Source: Thalassobium sp. (GTDB lineage Bacteria > Pseudomonadota > Gammaproteobacteria > Pseudomonadales > Oceanobacteraceae). From it: DNA of 64,000 nucleotides. Every line of letters starts with the position of its first letter. Within the stretch, counting starts at the first letter, position 1. Position numbers and translations under genes: made by a program. Positions 50,724-60,760 of the stretch are shown here, piece after piece. Where the stretch lies: positions 124,001 through 188,000 of the forward strand of contig NVUW01000006.1 of the NCBI GenBank assembly GCA_002733205.1, read 5' to 3'. Under the pieces are notes generated by a model that was not told the origin of the DNA, searched no databases, and saw only the letters and a list, made by a program, of their open reading frames with translations.

Positions 50724-52667
50724 ATGCTTATCCGTACCCGCCTGACCCTTGCCCTGTTGTCAGCTGTCATCATCCCTTTGCTGATCATTACCATTCTGGT
50801 TGTTCTGGAACTGCGCAGCAGCGCTCTGAACAGCTTTGAAACCCGCAGCAGTGCTGAAATCCGTCATATTGATACCGCCTTCAGCCTTTACCTTAATGGT
50901 CTGGCGGAAGATGCCGCTTTTCTGGCTTCGACCCAGGCGCTGAAAGCTCTGGACGAGTCGGTATCGGATTATCGTGGTGCAGCAAAACCGACCTTTGCTC
51001 AGCGCAGTGGCAGTGTTGAGGCTGATGCCTATGCACTGATGGACGATTTCGGTAAAGCGCGGCCGGATCTGGCCTATGTTTTTCTGGGGCTCAGCAGTGG
51101 TGGTTATATTCAGTGGCCGGGCAGTGATCTGGGCAAGTATGACCCGCGTCAGCGTCCCTGGTATATCGCTGCTCAGGCTGATCCTGGCAAGCCGGTACGG
51201 GCAGCCGCCTATGAAGACGTAAACACCGGAGCACCGCTGCTTGATTACCTGCATACCTTCACCACCGACAGCGGCCTGCAAGGTGTGGTCGGGGTGGATG
51301 TCACCCTGAGTAAGCTTACCGATATGGTGAAACAGGTACAGTTCGGCAAAGACGGCTATCTGATTCTGGTGGAAGAAACCGGTACGGTGCTGGCCGATAG
51401 TGGCAATAAAACAAATAACTTTAAAAATATAAAAGAGCTCGGCGAAGCCTATCAGCAGTTTTTTGCCCGTGAAGGATTATTTGAAACTGAGCTTAATGGG
51501 CAGCGCTGGTTTGCAACGGCTTACACATCACCGGCGTTGGGCTGGAAATTTATCGGCGTTATTCCGGCTGACGAAGTGTTTGCTGTTGCCACTAAAGTGC
51601 GCAATACCATTTTACTGATCAGTCTTGTGTTACTGGGTATTTTTGCCGTACTGGCTTACTGGATCAGCAACCTGATTGCCAAACCGATTGGTGCGGTTAC
51701 CCGGGGTCTGGAAGAAGTTGCCAGTGGCGAAGGGGATCTGACGCGCAGACTGAGAGTGCTCAGCTCAGATGAGTCCGGACAGATGGCTAATGCTTTTAAC
51801 CGTTTTATCACCATGATTCATTCACTGGTATCCGATATTAATGAAGGCGCCGCAGATGTAAAAAATCAGGCTCTGGCTGCGCAGGCTATTTCCGATCAGC
51901 TGGCGGGTATTTCTGATCAGCAATCCAACTCGATAGAACAGGTATCGACAGCTTTTAATGAAATGGTGGCGACGTCCAATGAGGTGGCAAAAAACTGCAG
52001 TGAAACGGCAATTGCCGCCGACCAAAGCCAGCATCATGTTGAAGACGGGCGGCAATTTATTCAGAAAACGACGAACGCAGTCACGGCTCTTGAAAAGGTC
52101 ATTGAAGATTCCAACCAGGCAATGTCGACCCTGGCAGAAGAGTCGCGCAATATCACCACCATTCTCGATACCATTCGCGGTATCGCCGAACAGACCAATT
52201 TACTGGCACTGAATGCTGCCATTGAGGCGGCACGGGCAGGCGAACAGGGGCGCGGCTTTGCGGTAGTGGCCGATGAAGTACGGACTCTTGCCGGGCGTAC
52301 TGCGGAATCAACCGAGGAAATTGATCAGATGATTACCTCGCTGATTAACCGCACCAGTGAAGTGTCGGGCAAACTGGCCAGTAGCCTGGATCACTCACGG
52401 GAAACCGCAGAAACCACCGAGCAGACCCGTGCGGTATTTGAGTCCATCGAAGAATCCGTCTCCCGAATCCGTGATATGGCCACCCAGATTGCGGCGGCCG
52501 CTGAAGAACAGCATCTGGTGGCGGAAGAAATTAACCAGAATATTATCCGCATTAATACCGAAGCCACCAATGCCAACGACAGCTCGCGACAGCTGAAAGA
52601 AAACTCTGATTCGCTTGGCAATCTGTCGCATGATCTGTCAGCGCTGGTCAGCCGCTTCCGGGTTTAA
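50724..52667 (+). CDS. Methyl-accepting chemotaxis protein with dCache domain
   Basis: Transmembrane chemoreceptor, 647 aa. TM1 at about 8-30, a periplasmic double-Cache domain 35-285 with motif [13 protein letters not shown] and [12 protein letters not shown]2 near 292-312 ([23 protein letters not shown]), HAMP ([25 protein letters not shown]), and the signalling tip [36 protein letters not shown]. The R-x-W-Y block is reminiscent of amino-acid-binding Cache receptors, but I cannot assign a ligand. GGAG lies 7 nt before ATG. No CheR-tethering pentapeptide at the C-terminus. Confidence 0.93.
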   Translation: MLIRTRLTLALLSAVIIPLLIITILVVLELRSSALNSFETRSSAEIRHIDTAFSLYLNGLAEDAAFLASTQALKALDESVSDYRGAAKPTFAQRSGSVEADAYALMDDFGKARPDLAYVFLGLSSGGYIQWPGSDLGKYDPRQRPWYIAAQADPGKPVRAAAYEDVNTGAPLLDYLHTFTTDSGLQGVVGVDVTLSKLTDMVKQVQFGKDGYLILVEETGTVLADSGNKTNNFKNIKELGEAYQQFFAREGLFETELNGQRWFATAYTSPALGWKFIGVIPADEVFAVATKVRNTILLISLVLLGIFAVLAYWISNLIAKPIGAVTRGLEEVASGEGDLTRRLRVLSSDESGQMANAFNRFITMIHSLVSDINEGAADVKNQALAAQAISDQLAGISDQQSNSIEQVSTAFNEMVATSNEVAKNCSETAIAADQSQHHVEDGRQFIQKTTNAVTALEKVIEDSNQAMSTLAEESRNITTILDTIRGIAEQTNLLALNAAIEAARAGEQGRGFAVVADEVRTLAGRTAESTEEIDQMITSLINRTSEVSGKLASSLDHSRETAETTEQTRAVFESIEESVSRIRDMATQIAAAAEEQHLVAEEINQNIIRINTEATNANDSSRQLKENSDSLGNLSHDLSALVSRFRV

Positions 52668-52675
52668 ATTCAGGG

Positions 52676-54445
52676 TCACCGGGCTGGCTGATCGTTGGTG
52701 TTTTTAAACTGGGTGTTTTTAAACTGCAGATCGGCCAGCCGTTTGTACAGTGGCGAATGTTGCATCAGCTCCTGATGTGTTCCTATCGCCACCAGTTGGC
52801 CATGATCAAACACCGCAATACGGTCAACATTAGTGATGGTGGCTAAGCGGTGGGCAATCACAAAGGTGGTGCGGTCTTTCATTAAGATATCCAGCGCCTG
52901 TTGCACCAGATGCTCACTTTGCGCATCGAGGGCGCTGGTGGCTTCATCCAGCAATAATATTTCCGGATCACGTAAAATAGCACGGGCAATGGCCAGTCGT
53001 TGTTTCTGTCCGCCCGATAATTTCACCCCTTGTTCACCTAAAAATGACTGATATTTATCCGGTAATTGCTGAATAAACTCATCGGCATGGGCGGCTTTAG
53101 CGGCGGCCAGAATATCGTCTTCACTGGCATCGGGGTTGCCGTAACGCAGGTTATCCAGCACGTTGGCGCTGAACAGCACGGGTTGCTGTGGCACCAGCGC
53201 AAACTGGCTGCGCAGCTGCTGTAAATCCCAGTCCCGTAACGATTTTCCATGCAGCAGAATATCGCCCTGTTGTGGATCGCGAAAGCGCAGCAATAAATCA
53301 AATAAGGTGGATTTTCCGGCTCCGGATGGACCAACCAGTGCGATGCGCTCACCGGGTTGTATATCCAGCGTTAAGTGACTGATGGCTTTACGGTCCGGGC
53401 GACTGGGGTAGTGATAATGCACATCGCGGAAACTGACTAATGGCTGACCGGCTTTTGCCTCAAGCAGAATCTCTGTGCTTGGCTGCGGTGATTGAATATC
53501 GGCTTCGGTCGCAAGCAGCTCGCGGATACGCTCAGCGGCGCCGGCGGCACGTTGTACTTCACCATAGACCTCGGTCACGGCAGCCAGCGAACCGGCGACC
53601 ATAATGGCGTAAAACACAAAGGCAGCCAGATCACCGCCGGACAGTTTTCCGGCAATCACATCACTACCGCCGATGTACAGCATACCGGCCACAGAACCCA
53701 TCACCAGCACCATTACCAGAGCAATCAGCCAGGCGCGCTGGCGGATTCGTTTCAGGGCGACATCAAAGGCACCTTCAGCGGCGAGGGCGAATTGCTGGGT
53801 AACAATATCTTCGCGGGTAAATGCCTGCACCACTTTAATATGCTGCAGACTTTCACCGGCCCATGCGCCGACGCTGGCAATTTTATCCTGGCTGTCACGG
53901 GACAGTTTTTTCACCTTGCGGCCAAAATAAATCATCGGAAAAACCACTAAAGGCACAGCGACCAGAGCAATCAGGCTGAGTTTTAAATTGCTTAAAAACA
54001 TCAGCGTGATGCCACCGATAAAGGTCAGCGAATTACGCAGGGCAAAGGAAAATGATGAGCCGATAACCGTCTGCAGTAATGTGGTGTCGGTGGTTACCCG
54101 GCTCTGAATTTCACCGGCCAGATTATCTTCAAAAAAGCTGGGAGGCAGGCTGACCAGGTGCTGATACAGCTGCTTGCGGATATCGGCCACCACCCGCTCA
54201 CCGAGCCACGACACCATATAAAAGCGGAAATAAGCGCCGGTAGAAACCAGTACAACCAGAATGGCGAACAGCTGCAGGGCATCGGCCAGACCTTCGGTGG
54301 ATTGTGCAGCAAAACCATTGTCGACCATTAAGCGCACGCCTTGTCCTAATCCGAGGGTGAGCCCGGCGGTAGCTACCAGCGCAATAATGGCGATGGTTAA
54401 GCGGAATTTATAAGGGCGGATAAATTGCCAGAGCCAGAGCAGCAT
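52676..54445 (-). CDS. MsbA-like ABC exporter (fused TM and ATPase domains)
   Basis: Homodimeric type IV ABC exporter half, 589 aa. Six TM helices in residues 1-300, then an ATPase domain with Walker A GPSGAGKST, Q-loop LVPQQPVLF, signature LSGGQKQRLAIARAIL, Walker B ILLLDEATSALD and switch His AHRLATI. Similar to MsbA/LmrA-type multidrug or lipid exporters. The start is uncertain: ATG 54445 gives a normal N-terminus (LLWLWQFIRPY), while a TTG at 54505 adds 20 residues. The last codons contain a perfect 15-bp duplication (FKNTQFKNT). It ends 8 bp from the convergent MCP stop. Confidence 0.9.
   Translation of the reverse strand: MLLWLWQFIRPYKFRLTIAIIALVATAGLTLGLGQGVRLMVDNGFAAQSTEGLADALQLFAILVVLVSTGAYFRFYMVSWLGERVVADIRKQLYQHLVSLPPSFFEDNLAGEIQSRVTTDTTLLQTVIGSSFSFALRNSLTFIGGITLMFLSNLKLSLIALVAVPLVVFPMIYFGRKVKKLSRDSQDKIASVGAWAGESLQHIKVVQAFTREDIVTQQFALAAEGAFDVALKRIRQRAWLIALVMVLVMGSVAGMLYIGGSDVIAGKLSGGDLAAFVFYAIMVAGSLAAVTEVYGEVQRAAGAAERIRELLATEADIQSPQPSTEILLEAKAGQPLVSFRDVHYHYPSRPDRKAISHLTLDIQPGERIALVGPSGAGKSTLFDLLLRFRDPQQGDILLHGKSLRDWDLQQLRSQFALVPQQPVLFSANVLDNLRYGNPDASEDDILAAAKAAHADEFIQQLPDKYQSFLGEQGVKLSGGQKQRLAIARAILRDPEILLLDEATSALDAQSEHLVQQALDILMKDRTTFVIAHRLATITNVDRIAVFDHGQLVAIGTHQELMQHSPLYKRLADLQFKNTQFKNTNDQPAR
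52697..52726. repeat. 15-bp tandem duplication at the 3' end of the ABC exporter gene
   Basis: GGTGTTTTTAAACTG occurs twice in direct succession (52697-52711, 52712-52726), giving the duplicated peptide in FKNTQFKNT near the C-terminus. Confidence 0.9.
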
Positions 54446-54644
54446 CAGAAAGGTCTTTGTTAATAAGAAGTTACTCAGGCTAACGGCTGCGCACTTTTGG
54501 AGCAAGGTGCATACACGACGTTCTCATGCTGACGGTACATCGTGCAGTCTGTTTGCTGCTGGTACAAATGACAGTCTGCATGCGCGGCAGAAGTGATAAC
54601 GCAGGCTAAGATAATCTTTAAGACAATATTCGGAAGGATGAGTT

Positions 54645-55403
54645 ATGCGTTTCTCAAAGTTACTGAAGTTCGTATTCATACTGTTACTGACTGCCGGATT
54701 TAAACCCGTTTGGGCAGGTGACCTGACGGAGCTGGAATACATAACCGAATCTTATCCGCCTTATAATTTTAAGGAAGGTAACCAGCTGCAGGGGATCGCA
54801 GTCGATGTATTAGTTGCTGCAACGGCGGCCGCGGGCGATCCTTTATCTGTTGCCAGCATTCGTATGCTGCCCTGGCCGAGAGCGTATCTTCGGGCTCAGA
54901 AGGAGAATGGCGTGGTGCTTTTTTCTACCACCAGAACTGAGCAGCGTGAACCGTTATTTCAATGGGTTGGTCCTATTGCCGCAACCCGGGTGGTTCTGAT
55001 GGCCCGTAAGGCAGACAATATTGTTATCAGTAGTGTTGATGATATCAGCCGCTATACCGTGGGGGCGATTCTTGATGATATTGGTGAGCAACTGTTAAAA
55101 AGCGCCGGTGTTGCTGAATCTTCGATCAAAATTATTCCTTCAGCAGATGCGTTAGCCAAAATGCTGGGGGCGGGGCGTATTCAGCTTTGGGCTTACGAAG
55201 AGAACGTCGCCCGTTGGTATATTAAACAAAGCAAACTCGACAATACTCAGTTCGAAGTTGTGCATGTGCTGAAAGAGAGTGATCTTTATTACACGCTTAA
55301 CAACAACATACCGGCAGCAACGGTTCAGCGTTTGCAGGATGGTGTGGATAAAATCCTGAATGATAAAGCCGCGTATCAAAAAATTCTGGATCGTTATTTA
55401 TAA
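54645..55403 (+). CDS. Periplasmic substrate-binding protein, family 3-like
   Basis: 252-aa secreted solute-binding protein with signal peptide (FVFILLLTAGFKPVWAG). ITESYPPYNFKEGNQLQGIAVDVL and the WPRAYLRAQKENGVVLFSTTRTEQREPLFQWVGPI block are typical of the SBP_bac_3-like group without a cognate transporter, seen widely in marine gammaproteobacteria. AAGGA lies 6 nt before the ATG. It is divergent from the ABC exporter but unrelated to it. Ligand unknown. Confidence 0.82.
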   Translation: MRFSKLLKFVFILLLTAGFKPVWAGDLTELEYITESYPPYNFKEGNQLQGIAVDVLVAATAAAGDPLSVASIRMLPWPRAYLRAQKENGVVLFSTTRTEQREPLFQWVGPIAATRVVLMARKADNIVISSVDDISRYTVGAILDDIGEQLLKSAGVAESSIKIIPSADALAKMLGAGRIQLWAYEENVARWYIKQSKLDNTQFEVVHVLKESDLYYTLNNNIPAATVQRLQDGVDKILNDKAAYQKILDRYL

Positions 55404-55591
55404 GCCGTCGGCACAGATGAGCATCATCGGCAAGTATGTGCGCTCCAGCCGTAGGGCGGGCACTGCCCGCCAGGCTGTGGGAACGCTTTTATCTGTGTAA
55501 ATGGCATTTATCTGTGGGAACGGCTTTCAGCCGTGACAACACCGAAAAAAACCATCACGGTCAGCACTGGCGTTTTATCAGGCGGGCGTAC
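55404..55591. repeat. Intergenic REP-like palindromes
   Basis: Contains GGCGGGC-ACT-GCCCGCC, and a CTGTGGGAACG block that recurs as CTGTGGGAACGGCTTTCAGC, with the short direct repeat TTTATCTGTG. Similar blocks occur as dispersed repeats in related genera. No ORF is convincing. Confidence 0.55.
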
Positions 55592-56023
55592 TCAGGCGTT
55601 ACGCGCCGTATCCTGAATACGCTGCACCATCGCGCGCAGTCCGTTACCACGGGTCGGACTCAGGTGTTTGACCAGATCAATTTTGCTGAAATAGTTGTCG
55701 ATATCAAACGCGATAATATCGGCCGGGGTTTTGTGGTTGTACGCCGCCAATACCACACCGAGTAAACCGCGCACGATGTGTGCGTCGGAGTCGGCTTCAA
55801 AATTCAGCACGCCGTTATTTAACTCGCTGTCGATCCACACCTGGCTCTGGCAGCCGCGCAGCAGGTAAGTATCATTTTTCTTGTCATCACTCATCGCCGG
55901 TAATTGTTTACCCAGATCGATGATGTATTTGTAGCGCTCTTCCCAGTCGTCAAAAAAGCCGAGGGTATCGAGGATGTCGTCGGTGCTGATGTCTGCCCCG
56001 AACGGGTTCTGTACTAAAGCCAT
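55592..56023 (-). CDS. SufE/CsdE-family cysteine desulfurase acceptor
   Basis: Accepts sulfur from a cysteine desulfurase for Fe-S cluster or related assembly. 143 aa; active Cys58 in LLRGCQSQVWI, plus DDWEERYKYIIDLGKQLP and a C-terminal SPTRGNGLRAMVQRIQ typical of SufE. AAGGA lies 6 nt before the ATG. It follows dapC by 9 bp, so is in the same operon. No sufS or csdA is adjacent. Confidence 0.9.
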   Translation of the reverse strand: MALVQNPFGADISTDDILDTLGFFDDWEERYKYIIDLGKQLPAMSDDKKNDTYLLRGCQSQVWIDSELNNGVLNFEADSDAHIVRGLLGVVLAAYNHKTPADIIAFDIDNYFSKIDLVKHLSPTRGNGLRAMVQRIQDTARNA

Positions 56024-56032
56024 GATCAGTCC

Positions 56033-57226
56033 TTACAGCGATTCAACAAAACGGCGGATACGGTGTGCAGCTTCGATGCATTCATCCACGCTGGCCACCA
56101 GTGCCATACGTACGCGGTTTTCACCGGGGTTAATGCCATCGACGGTGCGCGATAAATACGAGCCGGGCAATACGGTTACATTCTGCTGGGCAAATAACTG
56201 CTGGGCGAAGGTTTCTTCATTAATCGGGGTTTTGGCCCATAAATAAAAACTGGCGTCGGTCTGTTCCACCGCCATGACCGGATTAAGAATTTCAATCACC
56301 GCGCGGAATTTCTGCGTGTACAGCGCACGGTTATCGGCAACGTGCTGCTCGTCGTTCCAGGCGGCGATAGAGGCCAGCTGCGTTTGCAGCGGCATGGCAC
56401 AACCGTGGTAAGTACGGTACAGCAGGAAAGGTTTTAACAGCGCGGCGTCACCGGCAATAAAACCGGAGCGCAGGCCTGGCAGGTTGGAACGCTTGGACAG
56501 CGAGTGAAACACCACGCAGTTTTTATAATCGTGGCGGCCTAAACGGGCGCAGGCTTCGAGCAGGCCCATCGGCGCTTCTTTGCCGTCGACATAAATTTCG
56601 GAATAGCACTCATCACTGGCCAGTACGAAGTTGTAACGGTCGGCCAGCTCAATCAGCTGTTTAAACTGTTCGAAGCTCAGTACGGCACCGGTTGGGTTGC
56701 CCGGCGTGCACAGGAACAATAACTGGCAGCGCTGCCAGACATCCGCCGGCACGGCGTTGTAGTCCGGGTGGAAATCGTTATCGGCCAGACAAGGCAGGAA
56801 ATGCGGCGTGGCACCGGCCAGATATGCTGCGCCTTCGTAAATCTGATAGAACGGATTCGGGCTGACCACCAGAGCATCAGGCTGACTGCGGTCAACCACC
56901 GCCTGGGTAAAGGCAAAAATAGCTTCGCGCGTGCCGTTGACCGGAATCACCTGAGACACCGGGTCGATGTTATCCAGACTGAAGCGGCCTTTGAGCCAGC
57001 TGGCAATGGCTTCGCTCAGCTGTGGCAGCCCCTTGGTGGTCGGGTAATTTTCCAGACGGCTGATATTGTCGATCATCGCCTGTTGTACAAAGGCCGGAGA
57101 CGGATGCTGAGGCTCGCCGATGGACAGCGCAATGTGTGGCAGCTGCTCATTCGCCGTAACGGCGGCTTTCAGCTTAGCGAGTTTCTCAAAGGGATAGGGC
57201 TGTAATTTGCTCAGATCGGGATTCAT
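56033..57226 (-). CDS. dapC: Succinyldiaminopimelate transaminase
   Basis: Class I aminotransferase (397 aa) of the lysine/diaminopimelate pathway. MNPDLSKLQPYPFEKL, IALSIGEPQHPSP, PVNGTREAIFAFTQA, TPGNPTGAVLS, SDECYSEIY and PLP lysine in FHSLSKRSNLPGLRSGFIAG are the DapC signature. ATG 57226 follows GGAAG; the frame's first ATG (57235) is upstream of it and less likely. A good promoter is visible at 57263-57291. Leads the dapC-sufE operon. Confidence 0.9.
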   Translation of the reverse strand: MNPDLSKLQPYPFEKLAKLKAAVTANEQLPHIALSIGEPQHPSPAFVQQAMIDNISRLENYPTTKGLPQLSEAIASWLKGRFSLDNIDPVSQVIPVNGTREAIFAFTQAVVDRSQPDALVVSPNPFYQIYEGAAYLAGATPHFLPCLADNDFHPDYNAVPADVWQRCQLLFLCTPGNPTGAVLSFEQFKQLIELADRYNFVLASDECYSEIYVDGKEAPMGLLEACARLGRHDYKNCVVFHSLSKRSNLPGLRSGFIAGDAALLKPFLLYRTYHGCAMPLQTQLASIAAWNDEQHVADNRALYTQKFRAVIEILNPVMAVEQTDASFYLWAKTPINEETFAQQLFAQQNVTVLPGSYLSRTVDGINPGENRVRMALVASVDECIEAAHRIRRFVESL

Positions 57227-57262
57227 GCCTTCCACCGGAGTTCGGAATTTCAGATGCGCGGC

Positions 57263-57291
57263 ATTATACAGGCAGTGCCTGGCATTGTCTG
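57263..57291 (-). promoter_or_regulatory. Sigma-70 promoter of dapC
   Basis: On the minus strand: CAGACA (57286-57291), 17-bp spacer, perfect TATAAT (57263-57268), 36 bp before the dapC ATG. Confidence 0.75.
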
Positions 57292-57362
57292 GAGCGGGAT
57301 GTTGCCCGCAGGCCCGGTGGCGGGTGATGGATGAGCATGCATGGGCCGATTGGCGCGGTTGA

Positions 57363-59222
57363 TCAGCTACCGGCCGCTGTGATTACGGCCTCCAGAGGAC
57401 TTTCCTGTCCCAGACAATGCCAGGCGCTGCCTGTTTTTTGCTTGGCCTGCTGTTTTGCCTGTGCCGCCAGTTGCGCGAGGCTTTGCGGGTCCTGATTTTC
57501 AATCAGCGTTGAGGGCACCACGCCAATGGCTAAACCGAGCAGCGGAATCCGGCTCAGCTGACCGCTGCGGTCATGGGCGTTAAGATATCCGCGGCTCCAG
57601 TCATCGTTGCGGTGAAACTCCGAACACTGCTGGTTAAACGCCTGCAGCAGTTGCTCACACAGCGGATAAAAATCCGCTTCCTGGCTGATCAGTACAAAAT
57701 CATCGCCACCAATATGGCCAACAAAATTAAGCGCCGAACTGTGCTGTTGCAGTAAGCGGCCGAGCCAGCGTAATACCGCATCGCCCTGACGGTAGCCGTA
57801 CTGGTCGTTATAGGGCTTGAAGTGGTTCAGGTCGAGGTACAGCAGATAGAAATGGCTTTGCTGGCGCAGCAGTTGCTCAATATGTTCGTCGATCGGTACG
57901 TTGCCCGGTAACAGGGTTAACGGGTTGGCGTAGCGGGCTTTCTGAATCTGGCTGTCGGTAATGTGTTTGAGCAGGTCCTTGCTGTTTACCACGCCCTGAT
58001 AGCGGCCTTCGCAGGTAACAATCAGATGCTGGCGCAGGTCTTCGTCATCATCGTCGGTGAGCACTTTACTGACTGCTTCCAGAGTCATGGCGCAATCGAC
58101 GATCAGCGGATTCTGCTGCATAAAGTGACCAACGGTTTTGCGTTCAAACAACGCGCGGCCATACGGTTGGGCGAATAATTCCAGTAATTTACGCCGGTGC
58201 AGTAAACCGACCGGGCGTTCTTTTTCCAGTACCGGTAATGACATCAGTAAGGGATTGTCGCGGAACCGTTCATCCACTTCGCGCATCGGCACGGAGGCGG
58301 CAATGGTTTCCAACGGCTGGCAAAGATTGCCGATGGGTTGCTCAACGCCATTGGCGTGTATCGGGCGGGTAGGGGGGATGCTCTGTTCGGGCGTGAGAAA
58401 TTCCGCTTTGCTTTGCGGCTTGCCGAGCAGATAACCCTGGCCGATATGAATGCCCATGCTGCGGATTAAATTCAGCTCGCCCTGGGTTTCGATACCTTCG
58501 GCAATCACTTCGCATTGCAGTTGTTCACACAGATGCACCACCGAGGTAACAAAGGCCTGCTTTACTGTGTCCTGATCAATGCGGTCGATAAAGTGACGGT
58601 CAATTTTTACATAGTCTGGGCGAATTTCGGACCAGAGTTTTAAGCCGGAGTAACCGCTGCCCAAATCATCAATGGCGATGCCATAGCCCAGCTCTTTCAG
58701 GTGGCTGATCAGAGTCAGAAACCGGCTGGTATTATCAATGGGAAAACGCTCGGAAATTTCCAGTACAACATCGGTTGGTTGCAGACCGTGATGACCTAAA
58801 CGTTCGGTCAGCTCGCTGAGTTCTTCGCCATAGGTTTCTTCGGCCGAGGTTTCTTTGGCCGGGGTTTCTTTGGCCGGGGTTTCTTTGGCCGGGGTTTCTT
58901 TGGCCGGGGTTTCTTTGGCATAGTTGAGCAGGCTTTGCGGACAGATGTTAATAAACAGCAGCCCATCGCTTTTTTGCCGCGAAAAATGGCGGACAGCAGA
59001 ACGGATGCAAAGAATCTCCAGATCCGGAATGCGGTCAAACTGATGCGCCGCCTGGAACATAAGATCCGGGCGTTGCAGTAAATGACCCGGAGCTCCGCGG
59101 GTCAGTGCTTCATAGCCCAGAGCGCGGTTACGGCTCAGATCGACTATGGGTTGCAGCACAGTGTGAATGGCTTCCTTGCTGATCAGCTCGTCCAGACTGC
59201 GTTGCAGAAGATGGGGCGCCAT
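57363..59222 (-). CDS. EAL - CBS pair - GGDEF cyclic-di-GMP protein
   Basis: 619-aa cytoplasmic protein. The EAL domain (about 8-270) has YEALTRG, LEISER, IDDLGSGYSG, VKIDR, EGIET and GQGYLLGKP, so phosphodiesterase residues are kept. A CBS-pair region follows (about 300-440, LPVLEKERPVGLLHRRKL, LLKHITDS). The C-terminal GGDEF domain has GGDDF in place of GGDEF, so its cyclase activity is doubtful. Inside the EAL domain, residues 101-130 are a KETPA-type repeat that most homologues lack. I chose ATG 59222 (MAPHLLQRSLDEL), since the longer frame to 59411 is not domain-like. Ribosome site weak. Confidence 0.85.
   Translation of the reverse strand: MAPHLLQRSLDELISKEAIHTVLQPIVDLSRNRALGYEALTRGAPGHLLQRPDLMFQAAHQFDRIPDLEILCIRSAVRHFSRQKSDGLLFINICPQSLLNYAKETPAKETPAKETPAKETPAKETSAEETYGEELSELTERLGHHGLQPTDVVLEISERFPIDNTSRFLTLISHLKELGYGIAIDDLGSGYSGLKLWSEIRPDYVKIDRHFIDRIDQDTVKQAFVTSVVHLCEQLQCEVIAEGIETQGELNLIRSMGIHIGQGYLLGKPQSKAEFLTPEQSIPPTRPIHANGVEQPIGNLCQPLETIAASVPMREVDERFRDNPLLMSLPVLEKERPVGLLHRRKLLELFAQPYGRALFERKTVGHFMQQNPLIVDCAMTLEAVSKVLTDDDDEDLRQHLIVTCEGRYQGVVNSKDLLKHITDSQIQKARYANPLTLLPGNVPIDEHIEQLLRQQSHFYLLYLDLNHFKPYNDQYGYRQGDAVLRWLGRLLQQHSSALNFVGHIGGDDFVLISQEADFYPLCEQLLQAFNQQCSEFHRNDDWSRGYLNAHDRSGQLSRIPLLGLAIGVVPSTLIENQDPQSLAQLAAQAKQQAKQKTGSAWHCLGQESPLEAVITAAGS
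58833..58922. repeat. Six 15-bp tandem repeats in the EAL domain
   Basis: Units of GGTTTCTTTGGCCGG type at 58833, 58848, 58863, 58878, 58893 and 58908; four are identical, and the outer ones carry changes. They encode KETPA repeats in a surface loop after FINICPQSLLNY. The near-identity of the central units suggests recent expansion. Confidence 0.92.
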
Positions 59223-59407
59223 ATCAAAACCAAACAGAATAAGTCGGCGTATAGTGCCGCCGCTGCATGACCTGCAGATGACAAAATGGTAAACAAAAGC
59301 AGGGGTTGTGTAAGGGGATGTGAGCAGCGCTGGCCTGCCAAGAATAGGCGGCGTGAAGAGAAAACCGGTCAGCAGACATGACGCCGCCTGCTGACCCCTG
59401 TGCGGAC

Positions 59408-60760
59408 TCAATGCCCGCTAAACAGTTCTCTGGCGGCCTGCTGGTGGTTAGCCATCAGCTGCTGGATATCGCCGCCCAGCCATTGTTTATCGCGTACTTT
59501 CCAGTCGCCGTTAATCATCACCGCATCGGCCTGACTGGCACCGCACAGCACCAGGGCTGCCAGTGCATCATGGGCGCCACTGAAGCGCGGTTCATCCAGT
59601 TTAAAAAAGGCGATGTCTGCGCGCATGCCGGGTGCCAGTTCACCAATATCATCCCGGCGTAAAACCTGAGTCGAACCTTTGGTGGCGAGGTGTAAAGCAT
59701 CCAGATGGGTAAACTCATCCGCCTGATAACGCAGGCGCTGAATTAATAACGCCTGCCGTACTTCCTGCATTAAATTGCTGTGGTCGTTGGAAGCGCTGCC
59801 ATCCACACCCAGCCCGACCGGGCTGCCGGCGGCGCGCAATTCATTCACCCGGCAAATGCCGGAAGCCAACACCATATTGGATGACGGACAGTGGCAAATG
59901 CCGGTGCCGGCCGCGCCCAGGCGCTGAATTTCTTCGTCATTAAAATGAATGCCATGGGCCAGCCAGGTGCGGCTGTTAAGCCAGCCAACAGAATCCAGAT
60001 AATCCAGTGGGCGTTGGCCAAACATCTGCAGGCAAAAATTATTTTCGTCTTCGGTTTCAGCAAGATGAGTATGCAGGCCGACATCGTATTGTGCCGCCAG
60101 CTCCGCACTGGCGCGCATGATGTCCGGCGTGACGGAAAACGGCGAGCAGGGCGCCAGTGCGACTTCCAGCAGCCCCTGATCATCGCGCTGGTGCCAGCGC
60201 TCGATCAGGCGTTTGCTGTCATCCAGAATCACCTGTTCGGTCTGCACCACCGAGCGCGGTGGCAGGCCACCGTCATCCACACTCAGGCTCATCGAGCCGC
60301 GGGTAAGGGTAGCGCGCATGCCCAGTTTTAAGCTGGTTTCGGCCTGAATATCGATGGCATTTTCCAGCCCGGCCGGAAACAGATAATGATGGTCGGCCAC
60401 CGTGGTGCAGCCAGACAGCAACAGCTCAACCATCGCCAGTTCGGTCGCCAGCGCATGTTGTGCCGGGGTCAGCCCGGCCCAGATCGGGTAGAGGGTTTGC
60501 AGCCAGGGGAATAAGCGCTTGTTGAGTGCTGGTGGGCAGGCGCGGGTAAGGGTCTGATAAAAGTGATGATGGGTATTCACCAGACCGGGCAATACAACGT
60601 GCTCGCTGGCATCAAAGGTTTGCGTCACAGGTTGTGCCGGCTGCTGGCCTTGTGCCAGCACTTCTACAATGCGGCCGTCGGCGATAACCAGTCCGCCGCT
60701 GGCGTCCAGTTGGTTTCCGCTAAATACGGCGCGGGGGTTTTTAATCCAGAGTGTGTTCAT
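59408..60760 (-). CDS. 8-oxoguanine deaminase (paralogue 2)
   Basis: Zinc amidohydrolase, 450 aa, converting 8-oxoguanine to urate and ammonia. It matches, from memory, the Pseudomonas aeruginosa PA0142-type enzyme: GLVNTHHHFYQTLTRA, STLTRG-like RATLTRGSMSLSVDDGGLPP, HTHLAETEDEN, HGIHFNDEEI, CHCPSSNMVLASGI, LGVDGSASNDHSNLMQEVR and the C-terminal MINGDWKVRDKQWLGGD. GGAG lies 6 nt before the ATG. A homologue at 25359-26765 is more diverged. Cytosolic purine-damage salvage or urate formation upstream of a PuuE route. Confidence 0.88.
   Translation of the reverse strand: MNTLWIKNPRAVFSGNQLDASGGLVIADGRIVEVLAQGQQPAQPVTQTFDASEHVVLPGLVNTHHHFYQTLTRACPPALNKRLFPWLQTLYPIWAGLTPAQHALATELAMVELLLSGCTTVADHHYLFPAGLENAIDIQAETSLKLGMRATLTRGSMSLSVDDGGLPPRSVVQTEQVILDDSKRLIERWHQRDDQGLLEVALAPCSPFSVTPDIMRASAELAAQYDVGLHTHLAETEDENNFCLQMFGQRPLDYLDSVGWLNSRTWLAHGIHFNDEEIQRLGAAGTGICHCPSSNMVLASGICRVNELRAAGSPVGLGVDGSASNDHSNLMQEVRQALLIQRLRYQADEFTHLDALHLATKGSTQVLRRDDIGELAPGMRADIAFFKLDEPRFSGAHDALAALVLCGASQADAVMINGDWKVRDKQWLGGDIQQLMANHQQAARELFSGH

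Noticed and set aside
58833..58922. CRISPR-like array
   Set aside because: Units are 15 bp, directly abutting, with no spacers, and are translated in a conserved protein.
58808..59038. Lys/Pro repeat frame inside the EAL gene (RPKKP type)
   Set aside because: It is the +1 reading of the KETPA minisatellite; the EAL frame continues on both sides.
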